Assembly (NCBI RefSeq): GCF_038967635.1
Contig: NZ_CP152413.1
Location: 8,622,001-8,686,000, forward strand
Length of the DNA: 64,000 nucleotides
Reading direction: 5' to 3'
From: Bradyrhizobium sp. B124
GTDB taxonomy: Bacteria; Pseudomonadota; Alphaproteobacteria; Rhizobiales; Xanthobacteraceae
Part shown: positions 18,561 through 26,611 of the stretch, piece by piece
Layout of the letters: each line of letters begins with the position of its first letter
Numbering within the stretch: position 1 is the first letter of the stretch
The notes under the pieces: model-generated
What the model saw: the letters and a program-made list of their open reading frames with translations, nothing else
Database searches by the model: none
Told to the model about the DNA's origin: nothing
Translations under genes and position numbers: made by a program

Positions 18561-19343
18561 TCAGAAAGCCGTGTACCCGCCGTCGATCACAAAGCAATCA
18601 GCCGTATGATAAGACGACGCCTTGCTCATGAGGTAGACGGCGATGCCGCCGAAATCGCTCGGCTCACCGAAGCGGCGTACCGGGATGCGCGGCATCACAT
18701 TGGCGACGAACTTGTCGTTGGCCATGATGCCGGCGGTCATGTCGCTCTTGATCCAGCCGGGCAGGATCGCATTCGCGGTGACGCCGTGGCGGGCGAGCTC
18801 GACGCCGAGCGCGCGGCACAGCGCGTTCAGCGCGGCCTTGGTGCCGGCATAGTGCTCGTTGCGCGCGGTGCCGAACAGCGAGGCGAGGCTCGAGGTCGCG
18901 ACCAGCCGGCCGAACTTGTCGCCGGCCTCGGCGCGCTCGGTCATGTGGCGTGCCGCAGCCTGGAATACGTGGAAGACGCCGTCGAGATTGGTCGCGAACA
19001 TCTTGCGCCATTCCTCCTCGGTGCGGTCGATGAAGGAGCGGCGTCCGCCGCCGCCGATGCCGGCATTGGCGAAGCAGCCGTCGACGCGGCCGAAGGTGTC
19101 GAGCGTCGCCTTCATCGCGGTCTTGACCGAGCCGGGATCGGTGACGTCGCAGAATTGGGTTGCGACCTTGCCGGGTCCGGCCTTCATCGAGGCCGCGGCG
19201 TTGGCGTTTTTTTCCGCGTTGCGGCCCCAGATCGCGACGTTGCAGCCGGCGGCGTTCAACGCCTGAGCGATGCCGAGGCCGATGCCGCCATTGCCGCCGG
19301 TGATGACAGCAACGCGGCCGGTGAGATCGAAGATGCCACTCAT
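18561..19343 (-). CDS. Short-chain dehydrogenase/reductase
   Basis: A 260-residue classical SDR. The NAD(P) motif TGGNGGIGLGIA lies near the N-terminus, NAG appears as FANAGIGG, and the catalytic triad is visible as Ser in TSSLASL and YAGTK (Tyr-x-x-x-Lys). PGWIKSDMTAG follows as usual. The ATG at 19343 (MSGIFDLTGRV) is preferred; an ATG 12 bases upstream is also possible, and both have weak ribosome sites. It is divergent from the crotonase-kinase-DUF6285 operon over 151 bp, so it may be co-regulated, and could reduce a keto-acyl-CoA to the hydroxy form as LvaD does. Substrate unproven. Confidence 0.88.
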   Translation of the reverse strand: MSGIFDLTGRVAVITGGNGGIGLGIAQALNAAGCNVAIWGRNAEKNANAAASMKAGPGKVATQFCDVTDPGSVKTAMKATLDTFGRVDGCFANAGIGGGGRRSFIDRTEEEWRKMFATNLDGVFHVFQAAARHMTERAEAGDKFGRLVATSSLASLFGTARNEHYAGTKAALNALCRALGVELARHGVTANAILPGWIKSDMTAGIMANDKFVANVMPRIPVRRFGEPSDFGGIAVYLMSKASSYHTADCFVIDGGYTAF

Positions 19344-19494
19344 TGGGGTTTCCATTTGGTTTGGTGCGCGCTAATCCCGCGTTCACGGATGGGCTTGCTG
19401 CCGACCATGGACAAGCCCGGCACAAAAATCAAATATGGGTCGAAGCATCGACCTACCGCGGTACCCACCGCCGAAGCAACGTAAAGAGGAAACC
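19344..19494. promoter_or_regulatory. Divergent promoter region, SDR / crotonase-kinase operon
   Basis: A 151-bp region between two divergent operons. It contains the inverted repeat GGTCG-N6-CGACC at 19438-19453 and a GGTACC-rich segment at about 19460. No clear -35/-10 pair is seen; the operator role is a guess. Confidence 0.3.
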
Positions 19495-20289
19495 ATGCAG
19501 TTCAAGCACGTCACGCTCGACTTCGACGGATCGGTCGCGATCCTCAAACTCGACCATCAGGAAGTCATGAACGCGGTCTCGATCGACATGCTGGGCGGCC
19601 TTGCCGAGGCGCTCGATGCGATCGACGACAAGCGCGACGAGGTGCGCTGCCTGGTGATCACCGGTGCGGGCCGCGCCTTCTGCACCGGCGCCAATCTGCA
19701 GGGTCGCAACCAGCAGCAGAAGCCCGGCAAGAGCAACGCCGGCGCGGCGCTTGAGACCGCGTTCCACCCGTTCCTGCGCCGATTGCGTAAGCTGCACTGT
19801 CCGATCGTGACGGCGGTGAACGGTCCGGCCGCCGGCGCCGGCATGAGCTTCGCCTTGATGGGCGACCTCATCCTGTGCGCGCGCTCGTCCTATTTCTTGC
19901 AGGCTTTCCGCCGCATCGGCCTGGTGCCGGATTGCGGCTCGACCTGGCTGCTGCCGCGGCTGATCGGCAAGGCGCGCTCGGTCGAGCTGTCGCTGCTCGG
20001 TGAGCGGCTGCCGGCCGAGAAGGCGCTGGAATGGGGCCTCGTCAACCGCGTCTATGACGACGGCGCGCTGATGGAGGAGACCATGAAGCTCGCGCATGAT
20101 CTCGCCAACGGCCCGACGGTCGCGCTGTCGCTGATCCGCAAGCTCTATTGGGACAGCCCGGAAAACACCCTTGAGGATCAGCTCAATCTGGAATTCGAGT
20201 CGCAGCGGATCGCGGGCCGCGCCGAGGATTTCAAGGAAGGCGTCACCGCGTTCCTCGAGAAGCGGCCGGCGAAGTTCACGGGCAAATGA
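19495..20289 (+). CDS. Enoyl-CoA hydratase/isomerase (crotonase) family protein
   Basis: A 264-residue crotonase. Oxyanion-hole segments are visible: ITGAGRAFCTGANLQG and NGPAAGAGMSFALMGDL, followed by AFRRIGLVPDCGSTWLLPRL, in which the second catalytic Glu position of ECH1 reads Asp (PDCG), typical of PaaG/isomerase-like members. The ATG at 19495 follows AGAGGA. Its stop overlaps the start of the kinase gene (ATGA), so the two proteins are made together and probably act on the same acyl-CoA. It may hydrate or isomerise the enoyl-CoA released after phosphate elimination. Confidence 0.9.
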   Translation: MQFKHVTLDFDGSVAILKLDHQEVMNAVSIDMLGGLAEALDAIDDKRDEVRCLVITGAGRAFCTGANLQGRNQQQKPGKSNAGAALETAFHPFLRRLRKLHCPIVTAVNGPAAGAGMSFALMGDLILCARSSYFLQAFRRIGLVPDCGSTWLLPRLIGKARSVELSLLGERLPAEKALEWGLVNRVYDDGALMEETMKLAHDLANGPTVALSLIRKLYWDSPENTLEDQLNLEFESQRIAGRAEDFKEGVTAFLEKRPAKFTGK

Positions 20290-21272
20290 TCGAGACCGAA
20301 CTCACCCGCTGCGTCGCCTCGTTTCATCCTGGCGCGACCGGCGTCACCGGCGCCGCAAAACTATCCGGCGGCGCCAGCCAGGAGACCTGGACGTTCGACA
20401 TCGTGCACCCGAACGGCACGATCGGCGCGATCCTGCGCCGTGCGCCGCCGGGTTATGGTGCAGCGCCCGGCCGCGCCGCCGGCCTCGAGGCCGAGGCGAC
20501 GCTGATGCAGCTCGCGCACGACGCGGGCCTGCCGTCGCCGAAGGTGATGCATGTCTTGACGCCGGAGGACGGCCTTGGCCGCGGCTTCATCATGGCGAGG
20601 GTCGAAGGCGAGACCATCGCGCGGAAAATTTTGCGCGACGAGGAATTTGCCAAGGCGCGGCCGCTGCTGGCGCGCCAGCTCGGCCGTGTCATCGCCGGCA
20701 TTCATGGCCTGCCGCGAGCAAAATTGCCGCAGCTGCGCGGCCTGACGGCAACCAAAGAGATCGAGGATCTCGCCCGCGAGTATCACAGCTTCAACTGGCC
20801 GCGGCCGGTGTTCGAATTGGCGCTGCGCTGGCTGCGCGATCACGATCCCGGTCCGTCATCGGAGGTGACGCTGGTGCATGGCGATTTCCGCCACGGCAAT
20901 CTGATCATCGGCCCCGACGGGGTGCGCGCGGTGCTCGACTGGGAGCTCGCGCACACCGGCGATCCGATGGAGGATCTCGGTTGGATCTGCGTCAATTCGT
21001 GGCGCTTCGGCGAGATCGACAAGCCGGTCGGCGGCTTCGGCTCCCGCGAGGACCTGTTCGCGGGTTATGCGGAGGCCGGCCGCAAGGTCGATCCTGATCG
21101 CGTGATGTTCTGGGAAGTGATGGGCACGCTGCGCTGGGGCGTGATGTGCTGCGGCATGATGCAGCGCTTCCGCCTGGGCCCCGATCATTCGATGGAGCGC
21201 GCGATGATCGGGCGGCGGGCGTCGGAGACCGAGATCGATCTGCTGCGGTTGCTAGCTCCGCGAGGAAAGTAA
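20286..21272 (+). CDS. APH-fold phosphotransferase, ACAD10/11 kinase-domain (LvaA-like)
   Basis: A 328-residue aminoglycoside-phosphotransferase-fold kinase. The catalytic loop HGDFRHGN (residues 198-205; Asp200 base, Asn205 metal ligand) and the metal motif LDWELAHTGDP (Asp218) are intact; the N-terminal LSGGASQETWTFD is the nucleotide loop. This form is like the kinase half of mammalian ACAD10/ACAD11 and like LvaA, which phosphorylates 4-hydroxyvaleryl-CoA. Context agrees: crotonase overlapping upstream, DUF6285 one base downstream, an ACAD11-type dehydrogenase 2.7 kb away. Antibiotic resistance is unlikely. Substrate inferred. Confidence 0.9.
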   Translation: MIETELTRCVASFHPGATGVTGAAKLSGGASQETWTFDIVHPNGTIGAILRRAPPGYGAAPGRAAGLEAEATLMQLAHDAGLPSPKVMHVLTPEDGLGRGFIMARVEGETIARKILRDEEFAKARPLLARQLGRVIAGIHGLPRAKLPQLRGLTATKEIEDLAREYHSFNWPRPVFELALRWLRDHDPGPSSEVTLVHGDFRHGNLIIGPDGVRAVLDWELAHTGDPMEDLGWICVNSWRFGEIDKPVGGFGSREDLFAGYAEAGRKVDPDRVMFWEVMGTLRWGVMCCGMMQRFRLGPDHSMERAMIGRRASETEIDLLRLLAPRGK

Positions 21273-21273
21273 G

Positions 21274-21648
21274 ATGCAGGACGAACCGACACCCACCGAA
21301 CTGATCAAGGCCGTCGCCGATTTCCTGCGCAACGAGATCGCACCCGCGATCAAGGGGCACAATAGCTTCAAGCTGCGCGTCGGCATCAACGCGCTCGATC
21401 TGGTGACGCGGCAGCTCGCGCTTGCCGAGGCCGGCGATGCGACCGAGGCCGCGCGGCTGAAGGCGCTGCTCGACACGGACGGCACGCTGATGGAGCTCAA
21501 CCGCGCGCTATCGGAGAAGATCGCAAGCGGCGGGCTCGATCTGGCAACGCCGGGGTTATCGGAGCATCTCTGGCAGACCACGATGGACAAGCTCGCCGTC
21601 GATCAGCCGAACTACGCGTCGTACAAGAGGGAGTTGGGGAATACGTAG
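21274..21648 (+). CDS. DUF6285 (LvaB-like) small partner protein
   Basis: A 124-residue, mostly helical, soluble protein with no signal or membrane segment. Notable segments: PTPTELIKAVADFLRNEIAP, HNSFKLRVGINALDLVTRQLALAEAG and LWQTTMDKLAVDQPNYASYKR. I recognise it as the DUF6285 family found next to APH-fold acyl-CoA kinases. In the Pseudomonas levulinate operon a small protein in this position (LvaB) is needed for LvaA kinase activity. The one-base spacing to the kinase supports a tight complex. The family name is recalled, not searched. Confidence 0.8.
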   Translation: MQDEPTPTELIKAVADFLRNEIAPAIKGHNSFKLRVGINALDLVTRQLALAEAGDATEAARLKALLDTDGTLMELNRALSEKIASGGLDLATPGLSEHLWQTTMDKLAVDQPNYASYKRELGNT

Positions 21649-21723
21649 GATGGGTAGAGCGAAGCGAAACCATCACAAACGGCGCAAGCGTCGATGGGTT
21701 TCGCTGCGCTCTACCCGTCCTAC
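21645..21723. repeat. Palindromic intergenic repeat, type C variant
   Basis: GTAGGATGGGTAGAGCGAAG at the left is inverted as GCTCTACCCGTCCTAC at the right. It overlaps the stop of the DUF6285 gene by four bases, so the gene end borders the repeat directly. Confidence 0.75.
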
Positions 21724-21727
21724 AAGC

Positions 21728-21827
21728 CGTCATTCCGGGGCGCCGCAAAGCGGCGAGCCCGGAATCCATACTCACGATCGTGGTTATGGATTCCGGGCTC
21801 GATGCTACGCATCGCCCCGGAATGACG
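21728..21827. repeat. Palindromic intergenic repeat, type B copy 1
   Basis: CGTCATTCCGGGGCGCCGC at the left and its inverse GCCCCGGAATGACG at the right, with inner inverted arms around a central ACGATCGT (CCCGGAATCCATA and TATGGATTCCGGG). It abuts the preceding type C repeat; both lie between convergent genes. Confidence 0.85.
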
Positions 21828-21845
21828 GGTGGAGGAAGGTTGTTG

Positions 21846-22625
21846 CTACCGTCCCAGCCATTTCGGCGGGCGCTTCTCCGAGAACGCCTTCGGGCCCTCG
21901 ATGTAATCCTGCGAGGCGGCCATCGCCTTCACCGCCGGATACTCGCGCTGCTCGGCCAGCGCCTGCTCCAGCGAGACTTCGAGGCCCTTCTGGATCGCCT
22001 GCTTCGAGGCGCGGATCGACATCGGCGAGTTCTTGGCGATGGTCTCGGCCCAGCGCTCGGCGGCGGCGAGGGCTTCGCCCTGCGGCACCACCTCATTGAC
22101 GAAGCCGAGCTCGAGGCCTTCCTTGGCACTGACATGGCGCGCGGTCAGGATCATGCCCATGGCGCGCTTCAGCCCGATCTGGCGCGGCAAGCGGTGGACT
22201 CCGCCAGCGAGTGCCGCAAGGCCGACCCGCGGCTCGGGCAAAGCGAAGGTCGCGTTCTCCGAGGCAATGATCAGGTCGCAGGCCAGCGCGATCTCGAACC
22301 CGCCACCCATTGCGACGCCATTGACGGCGGCGATGATCGGCTTGTCGCAGTCGAAGCGGCTGGTCAGCCCGGCGAAGCCGCCCTTGTCCCAGCCGCGCTT
22401 GCCGCCGGCGGCCTGCCATTTCAGGTCGTTGCCGGCGCAGAACGCCTTGTCGCCGGCACCGGTGACGATCGCGACCCACTGCTCGGGATCGGCGGAGAAG
22501 TCGTCGAACACCTTGTTGAGCTCGAAATGCGCGTCGATATGCAGCGCGTTGTAAACCTCGGGCCGCGACAGCGTCACGATGGTGATGGGACCCTTGCGCG
22601 TCACCTTGGAGAATTTCAGATCCAT
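21846..22625 (-). CDS. Enoyl-CoA hydratase (crotonase) family protein
   Basis: A 259-residue crotonase. Oxyanion-hole segments VTGAGDKAFCAGNDL and NGVAMGGGFEIALACDL are present, then ALPEPRVGLAALAGGVHRLPR with the Glu typical of hydratases, and a C-terminal FSEKRPPKWLGR. The ATG at 22625 has a CGGGAG ribosome site. It is divergent from an acyl-CoA dehydrogenase over about 220 bp. Beta-oxidation of an unidentified acyl-CoA is the likely role; it could also be a carnitinyl-CoA dehydratase-like member. Confidence 0.9.
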   Translation of the reverse strand: MDLKFSKVTRKGPITIVTLSRPEVYNALHIDAHFELNKVFDDFSADPEQWVAIVTGAGDKAFCAGNDLKWQAAGGKRGWDKGGFAGLTSRFDCDKPIIAAVNGVAMGGGFEIALACDLIIASENATFALPEPRVGLAALAGGVHRLPRQIGLKRAMGMILTARHVSAKEGLELGFVNEVVPQGEALAAAERWAETIAKNSPMSIRASKQAIQKGLEVSLEQALAEQREYPAVKAMAASQDYIEGPKAFSEKRPPKWLGR

Positions 22626-22845
22626 GTTTGCTCCCGTCGATTTTCTGCGGCGAAGAATATGGCCACTATCCTACCGCCTGCACCTCGTTCCGCGCCATCC
22701 AATTACGCAATGCGACCGCGCGCGCAAGCCTCATCGGCCTGCTTGACTTGGCCGCGTGCTTCTCACCTTAATCGATCCGAACGCGGCTGCGCGATAGCGC
22801 CTAAACGCAAAACCAGAATCAACAATATCTTCGGGAGTGACCGCC

Positions 22846-24120
22846 TTGGATTTCAATCTGCCGGCTGACCTGACAGCCTATCTCGCCGAGCTCGATCGCT
22901 TCATCGAACGCGAGGTCAAGCCGCTGGAAGCGGCTGACGACAACATCCGCTTCTTCGATCATCGCCGCGAATGGGCGCGCACCGATTTCGACAAGGGCGG
23001 CCTGCCGCGCCATGAATGGGAATTGCTGCTGCGCAAGGTCAAGAACCTGGCCGATGCAGCGGGTCATCTGCGCTTCGCGATCCCGAAGCGCTACGGCGGC
23101 AAGGACGGCTCCAATCTCTGGATGGCTGTGATCCGCGAACATTTTGCCTCGAAGGGTCTCGGCCTGCACAACGATCTGCAGAACGAGCATTCGATCGTCG
23201 GCAATCTGCCCATCGTGACCATGCTCGACCGCTATGGAACCGACGAGCAGAAGGCGATGATCGACGGCTCGATCACCGGCAAGTACCGCATCACGTTCGG
23301 TCTCACGGAGCCCGAGCACGGCTCCGACGCCACGCATATGGAGACCAGGGCGGTGCAGGCGACCCGCGACAACGTCAAGGGCTGGATCATCAACGGCGAG
23401 AAGATGTGGACCACAGGCATGCATGTGGCGACGCATTGCGCGCTGTTTGCCCGCACCTCCGGCAATGACGGCGACGCTCGCGGCATCAGCTGCTTCCTGG
23501 TGCCGGCGAAATCGCCGGGCGTGAAGGTCGAGGAGTACATGTGGACCTTCAACATGCCGACCGATCACCCGCGGGTCAGCTTCACCGACGTGTTCGTGCC
23601 TGAGGATGCGCAGTTCGGCGAGGTCGGCCGTGGCCTGTCGCTGGCGCAATGCTTCGTGCACGAGAACCGAATCCGCCAGGCGGCAAGCTCGCTCGGCGCC
23701 GCCGTCTATTGCATCAATGAGAGCGTCAAGTATGCCCGCGAGCGCAAGCCGTTCGGCAAGGCGCTGGCGGAGAACCAGGCGATCCAGTGGCCGCTGGTCG
23801 AGCTTGCGACCCAGGCCGAGATGCTGCGGCTGTTGATCCGCAAGACCGCGTGGGAGATGGATCAGCTGACCCAGGCGCAGGTCGAGCACACGCTGTCGGA
23901 CCGGGTCTCGATGTGCAACTTCTGGGCAAACCGGCTGTGCTGCGAGGCCGCCGACCGCGCGATGCAGGTGCATGGCGGCATGGGTTATTCGCGCCACAAG
24001 CCGTTCGAGCACATCTACCGCCACCACCGCCGCTACCGCATCACCGAGGGCAGCGAGGAAATCCAGAAGCGCAAGGTTGCAGGCTTCCTGTTCGGCTACA
24101 TGGGCGCCGGCAAGCACTGA
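22846..24120 (+). CDS. Acyl-CoA dehydrogenase
   Basis: A 424-residue FAD-dependent dehydrogenase. Support: FGLTEPEHGSDATHM, an INGEKMWTTGM beta-domain strand, ARERKPFGKAL, QVHGGMGYSRHKPFEHIYR and the C-terminal YRITEGSEEIQKRKVA, where GSEE holds the region of the catalytic base. The TTG at 22846 is chosen because GGGAG (22833-22837) lies eight bases upstream and the product then begins MDFNLPADLTAYL as in homologues. The GTG at 22837, in frame and overlapping that site, is the alternative. It is followed by a GFA protein after 25 bp. Confidence 0.9.
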   Translation: MDFNLPADLTAYLAELDRFIEREVKPLEAADDNIRFFDHRREWARTDFDKGGLPRHEWELLLRKVKNLADAAGHLRFAIPKRYGGKDGSNLWMAVIREHFASKGLGLHNDLQNEHSIVGNLPIVTMLDRYGTDEQKAMIDGSITGKYRITFGLTEPEHGSDATHMETRAVQATRDNVKGWIINGEKMWTTGMHVATHCALFARTSGNDGDARGISCFLVPAKSPGVKVEEYMWTFNMPTDHPRVSFTDVFVPEDAQFGEVGRGLSLAQCFVHENRIRQAASSLGAAVYCINESVKYARERKPFGKALAENQAIQWPLVELATQAEMLRLLIRKTAWEMDQLTQAQVEHTLSDRVSMCNFWANRLCCEAADRAMQVHGGMGYSRHKPFEHIYRHHRRYRITEGSEEIQKRKVAGFLFGYMGAGKH

Positions 24121-24145
24121 GGCCTCAACCGAGGAGGGGCACGAC

Positions 24146-24619
24146 ATGGAAGGCGGATGCACCTGCAGGAACGTCCGCTACCGCCTGACCGGCAGGCCGA
24201 TGATCGTGCACGCCTGCCACTGCACCTGGTGCCAGCGCGAGACCGGCACCGTGCATGCGCTCAACGCGATGTACGAGGCCGAGCGGGTCGAGCACATCGC
24301 GGCCGAGCCCGAAATCGTCGACACGCCATCGGCGAGCGGCAAGGGGCAGAAGATCGCCCGCTGCCCGCGCTGCAAGGTCGCGGTGTGGAGCAACTATCCG
24401 GGCGCGGGACCGGCGGTGCGCTTCGTTCGCGTCGGCACGATGGATGATCCGAGCCAGTGCCCGCCTGATGTCCACATCTTCACGTCGTCGAAGCAGCCTT
24501 GGGTGACGTTCCCGCCCGGCGCCAAGGTGTTCGCGGAGTATTACGATCGGCGAGAGGTCTGGCCGAAAGAGGCGCAGGAGCGCTGGCGGATCTTGCGGGA
24601 GAGGATGAAGAAGACTTGA
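24146..24619 (+). CDS. GFA family zinc protein (glutathione-dependent formaldehyde-activating fold)
   Basis: A 157-residue protein with the GFA zinc motifs: GGCTCRNVRY at the N-terminus, ACHCTWCQRETG near residue 30, and ARCPRCKVAVWSNY near residue 75. These supply the cysteines for the two zinc sites. The ATG at 24146 follows GAGGAGGGG. Most members are not true formaldehyde enzymes, so the function is open. It is co-directional with and 25 bp after the acyl-CoA dehydrogenase. No glutathione-formaldehyde pathway genes are nearby. Confidence 0.87.
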   Translation: MEGGCTCRNVRYRLTGRPMIVHACHCTWCQRETGTVHALNAMYEAERVEHIAAEPEIVDTPSASGKGQKIARCPRCKVAVWSNYPGAGPAVRFVRVGTMDDPSQCPPDVHIFTSSKQPWVTFPPGAKVFAEYYDRREVWPKEAQERWRILRERMKKT

Positions 24620-24638
24620 TGGACGCTTCTCTCACCAT

Positions 24639-24771
24639 CGTCGTCCCTGCGAAAGCAGGGACCCATAACCACAGTCGGCTATTGGTTGAACGAGATGTGG
24701 CCCCAGCGTCGCTAGACAATGAGCAACGGTGGTTATTGGTCCCGGCTCGCGCTTCGCTGGGCCGGGACGAC
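24639..24771. repeat. Two-hairpin mosaic repeat, type A copy 2
   Basis: Left hairpin GTCGTCCCTGC-GAAA-GCAGGGAC, then CCATAACCAC, spacer with ATGTGGCCCCAGC, then GTGGTTATTGGTCCC and a right hairpin ending GGGACGAC. Located between convergent genes. Confidence 0.87.
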
Positions 24772-24779
24772 AGGGGAGG

Positions 24780-26360
24780 TTAGTTCACCTGCCGGTCCTT
24801 CCCCACCCAGTACGGATCGCGCAAATTCCGCCGCAAAATCTTGCCCGACGGGTTGCGCGGCAGCGCCGGGATGAAGTCGACAGATTTCGGCGTCTTGTAG
24901 CCCGCGATCCGCTCGCGGGTGAAGTTGATGATGTCGGTCGCCGTCGCGCTCTTGCCCGGCTTCATCACCACCACGGCCTTCACCGCCTCGCCCCATTTGT
25001 CGTCGGGGATGCCGATCACGGCGGCTTCCGCCACGTCGGGGTGGTCGCACAGCGCGCTCTCGACTTCGGCCGGATAGATGTTCTCGCCGCCGGAGATGAT
25101 CATGTCCTTGATGCGGTCGTGGATGTAGAGATAGCCGTCGCTGTCCATGTAGCCGACATCGCCGGTGCGCAGCCAGCCGTCGCTATCGATGGTGCGCGCG
25201 GTGGCCTCGGGCAGATTCCAGTAGCCGGCCATGTTGGAGCCGGAGCGGGTGGCGATCTCGCCGACCTCGCCCGGCGGCAGCGGCTTGCCGTCCGGATCGA
25301 GGATCGCAAGCTCGATGCCGGGCAGCGCCTTGCCGGCGGAACGCATCCGGTCGAGCCCCTCGATGTGATCCTCCGGCGGCAGCGCGACGATGGTGCCGGT
25401 GGTCTCGGTCATGCCGTACATCTGCACGAAGCCGCATTTGAAGACCTCGATGCACTCCTTCAGCAGCGCCGCCGGGATCGGGGAGGCGCCGTACAGCATG
25501 TATTTCAGGCGCGAGAAGTCGACCTGCCGCGCGCGCGGCTGCCGCACCACGAACTGCATCGCCGCCGGCACCATGAACAGCTTGGTGATGCCGGACTGCT
25601 CGAAGAAGTCGAGCACCTTGGTCGGATCGAACTCGCGGGCAATGACGCCGCGGGCGCCGTGATAGAGCCCCATGACGCCCCAACCCGAGCCGCCGATGTG
25701 GAAGATCGGCATCGCGACCAGCGAGACGTCGTCGGTGGTCCACCGGTTCCATTCCGGCTTCTCGGCTTCGTTGCCGCTCTGCACCAGATTGAGGAAGTTC
25801 GCGTGCGACAGCATCGCGCCCTTCGGCTTGCCCGTGGTGCCCGAGGTGTAGAGCTGGATCGCGATGTCCTTCGGCTCGATCGCAACCCGCGGGTCGTCGC
25901 CGCTCTGCGCGTCGCGCCAGGCGAGATAGTCGGGCCATTCGGGTGCCCCGCCCTCGGTCGTGATGACGGTGCGGACGCTCGGCAGCTTGTCCCTGATGTT
26001 GCGCGCCTGCGTGATGAATTCGGGGCCGACGAACAGCACTGGCGCCCTGCAGTCGTCGACGATGAAGGCGACCTCGGGGCCTGCGAGGCGCCAGTTCACC
26101 GGCGCCATCACCACGCCGGCCTTCATCGCGCCCATCAGCAATTCAAAATAGAAGTCGCTGTTCTTGCCGAGATAGGCGATCCGCTCGCCCTTCTTGATGC
26201 CCATCGCGATCAGCGCATTGGCGACGCGGTTGGTTTTGACGTCGAATTCGGCGAAGCTGGTTTGCCGGCCCTCGAACTCATAGGCCAGCGCATCGCCGCG
26301 GCTGTTGGCGCGGTCGCGCACCATGTCGGCGAGGTTGCTCAGTTTCGGCGCGTCGGACAT
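24780..26360 (-). CDS. AMP-forming acyl-CoA synthetase (fatty-acid/aryl-CoA ligase)
   Basis: A 526-residue ANL-superfamily ligase that activates a carboxylic acid to its CoA thioester. Motifs: phosphate loop YTSGTTGKPKGAM, YGMTETTG for the adenine/acyl pocket, GWLRTGDVGYMDSDGYL (the A7 Asp), DMIISGGENIYPAEVE hinge and the C-terminal catalytic Lys in NPSGKILRR. The ATG at 26360 has a CGGGGGAAA ribosome site; upstream in-frame sequence lies in a repeat. The natural substrate is unknown; levulinate-type, fatty or aryl acids are all possible in this neighbourhood. Confidence 0.9.
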   Translation of the reverse strand: MSDAPKLSNLADMVRDRANSRGDALAYEFEGRQTSFAEFDVKTNRVANALIAMGIKKGERIAYLGKNSDFYFELLMGAMKAGVVMAPVNWRLAGPEVAFIVDDCRAPVLFVGPEFITQARNIRDKLPSVRTVITTEGGAPEWPDYLAWRDAQSGDDPRVAIEPKDIAIQLYTSGTTGKPKGAMLSHANFLNLVQSGNEAEKPEWNRWTTDDVSLVAMPIFHIGGSGWGVMGLYHGARGVIAREFDPTKVLDFFEQSGITKLFMVPAAMQFVVRQPRARQVDFSRLKYMLYGASPIPAALLKECIEVFKCGFVQMYGMTETTGTIVALPPEDHIEGLDRMRSAGKALPGIELAILDPDGKPLPPGEVGEIATRSGSNMAGYWNLPEATARTIDSDGWLRTGDVGYMDSDGYLYIHDRIKDMIISGGENIYPAEVESALCDHPDVAEAAVIGIPDDKWGEAVKAVVVMKPGKSATATDIINFTRERIAGYKTPKSVDFIPALPRNPSGKILRRNLRDPYWVGKDRQVN

Positions 26361-26454
26361 GTTTCCCCCGTGACGTCTTGTTTTGGTTGCGCGGAGTGTG
26401 GCGGCATCCGGCAGCAAAGACAATACGGGGAGTGGTGCACGATCAATCCACAGT

Positions 26455-26583
26455 GTCGTCCCGGGCAAGCGAAGCGCGACCCGGGACCCATAACCACAGG
26501 ATCGAGTTGTCGAGCGCGCTGTGGCCCCAGCGCGCTCGATGTTTCAAGACGTGGTTATGGGTCCCTGCTTTCGCAGGGACGAC
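26455..26583. repeat. Two-hairpin mosaic repeat, type A copy 3
   Basis: Left hairpin GTCGTCCCGGGCAAG...CCCGGGACCCATAACCAC, spacer with CTGTGGCCCCAGCGC, right hairpin GTGGTTATGGGTCCCTGC-TTTC-GCAGGGACGAC. Lies between two minus-strand genes in a 251-bp gap. Confidence 0.87.
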
Positions 26584-26611
26584 AGCTGGAATCGAGGCGC
26601 GAGCTGTCGCT

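Noticed and set aside
20286..21272. Aminoglycoside resistance gene
   Set aside because: APH-fold motifs are present, but the kinase is locked into an acyl-CoA operon and matches the ACAD10/11 kinase pattern.
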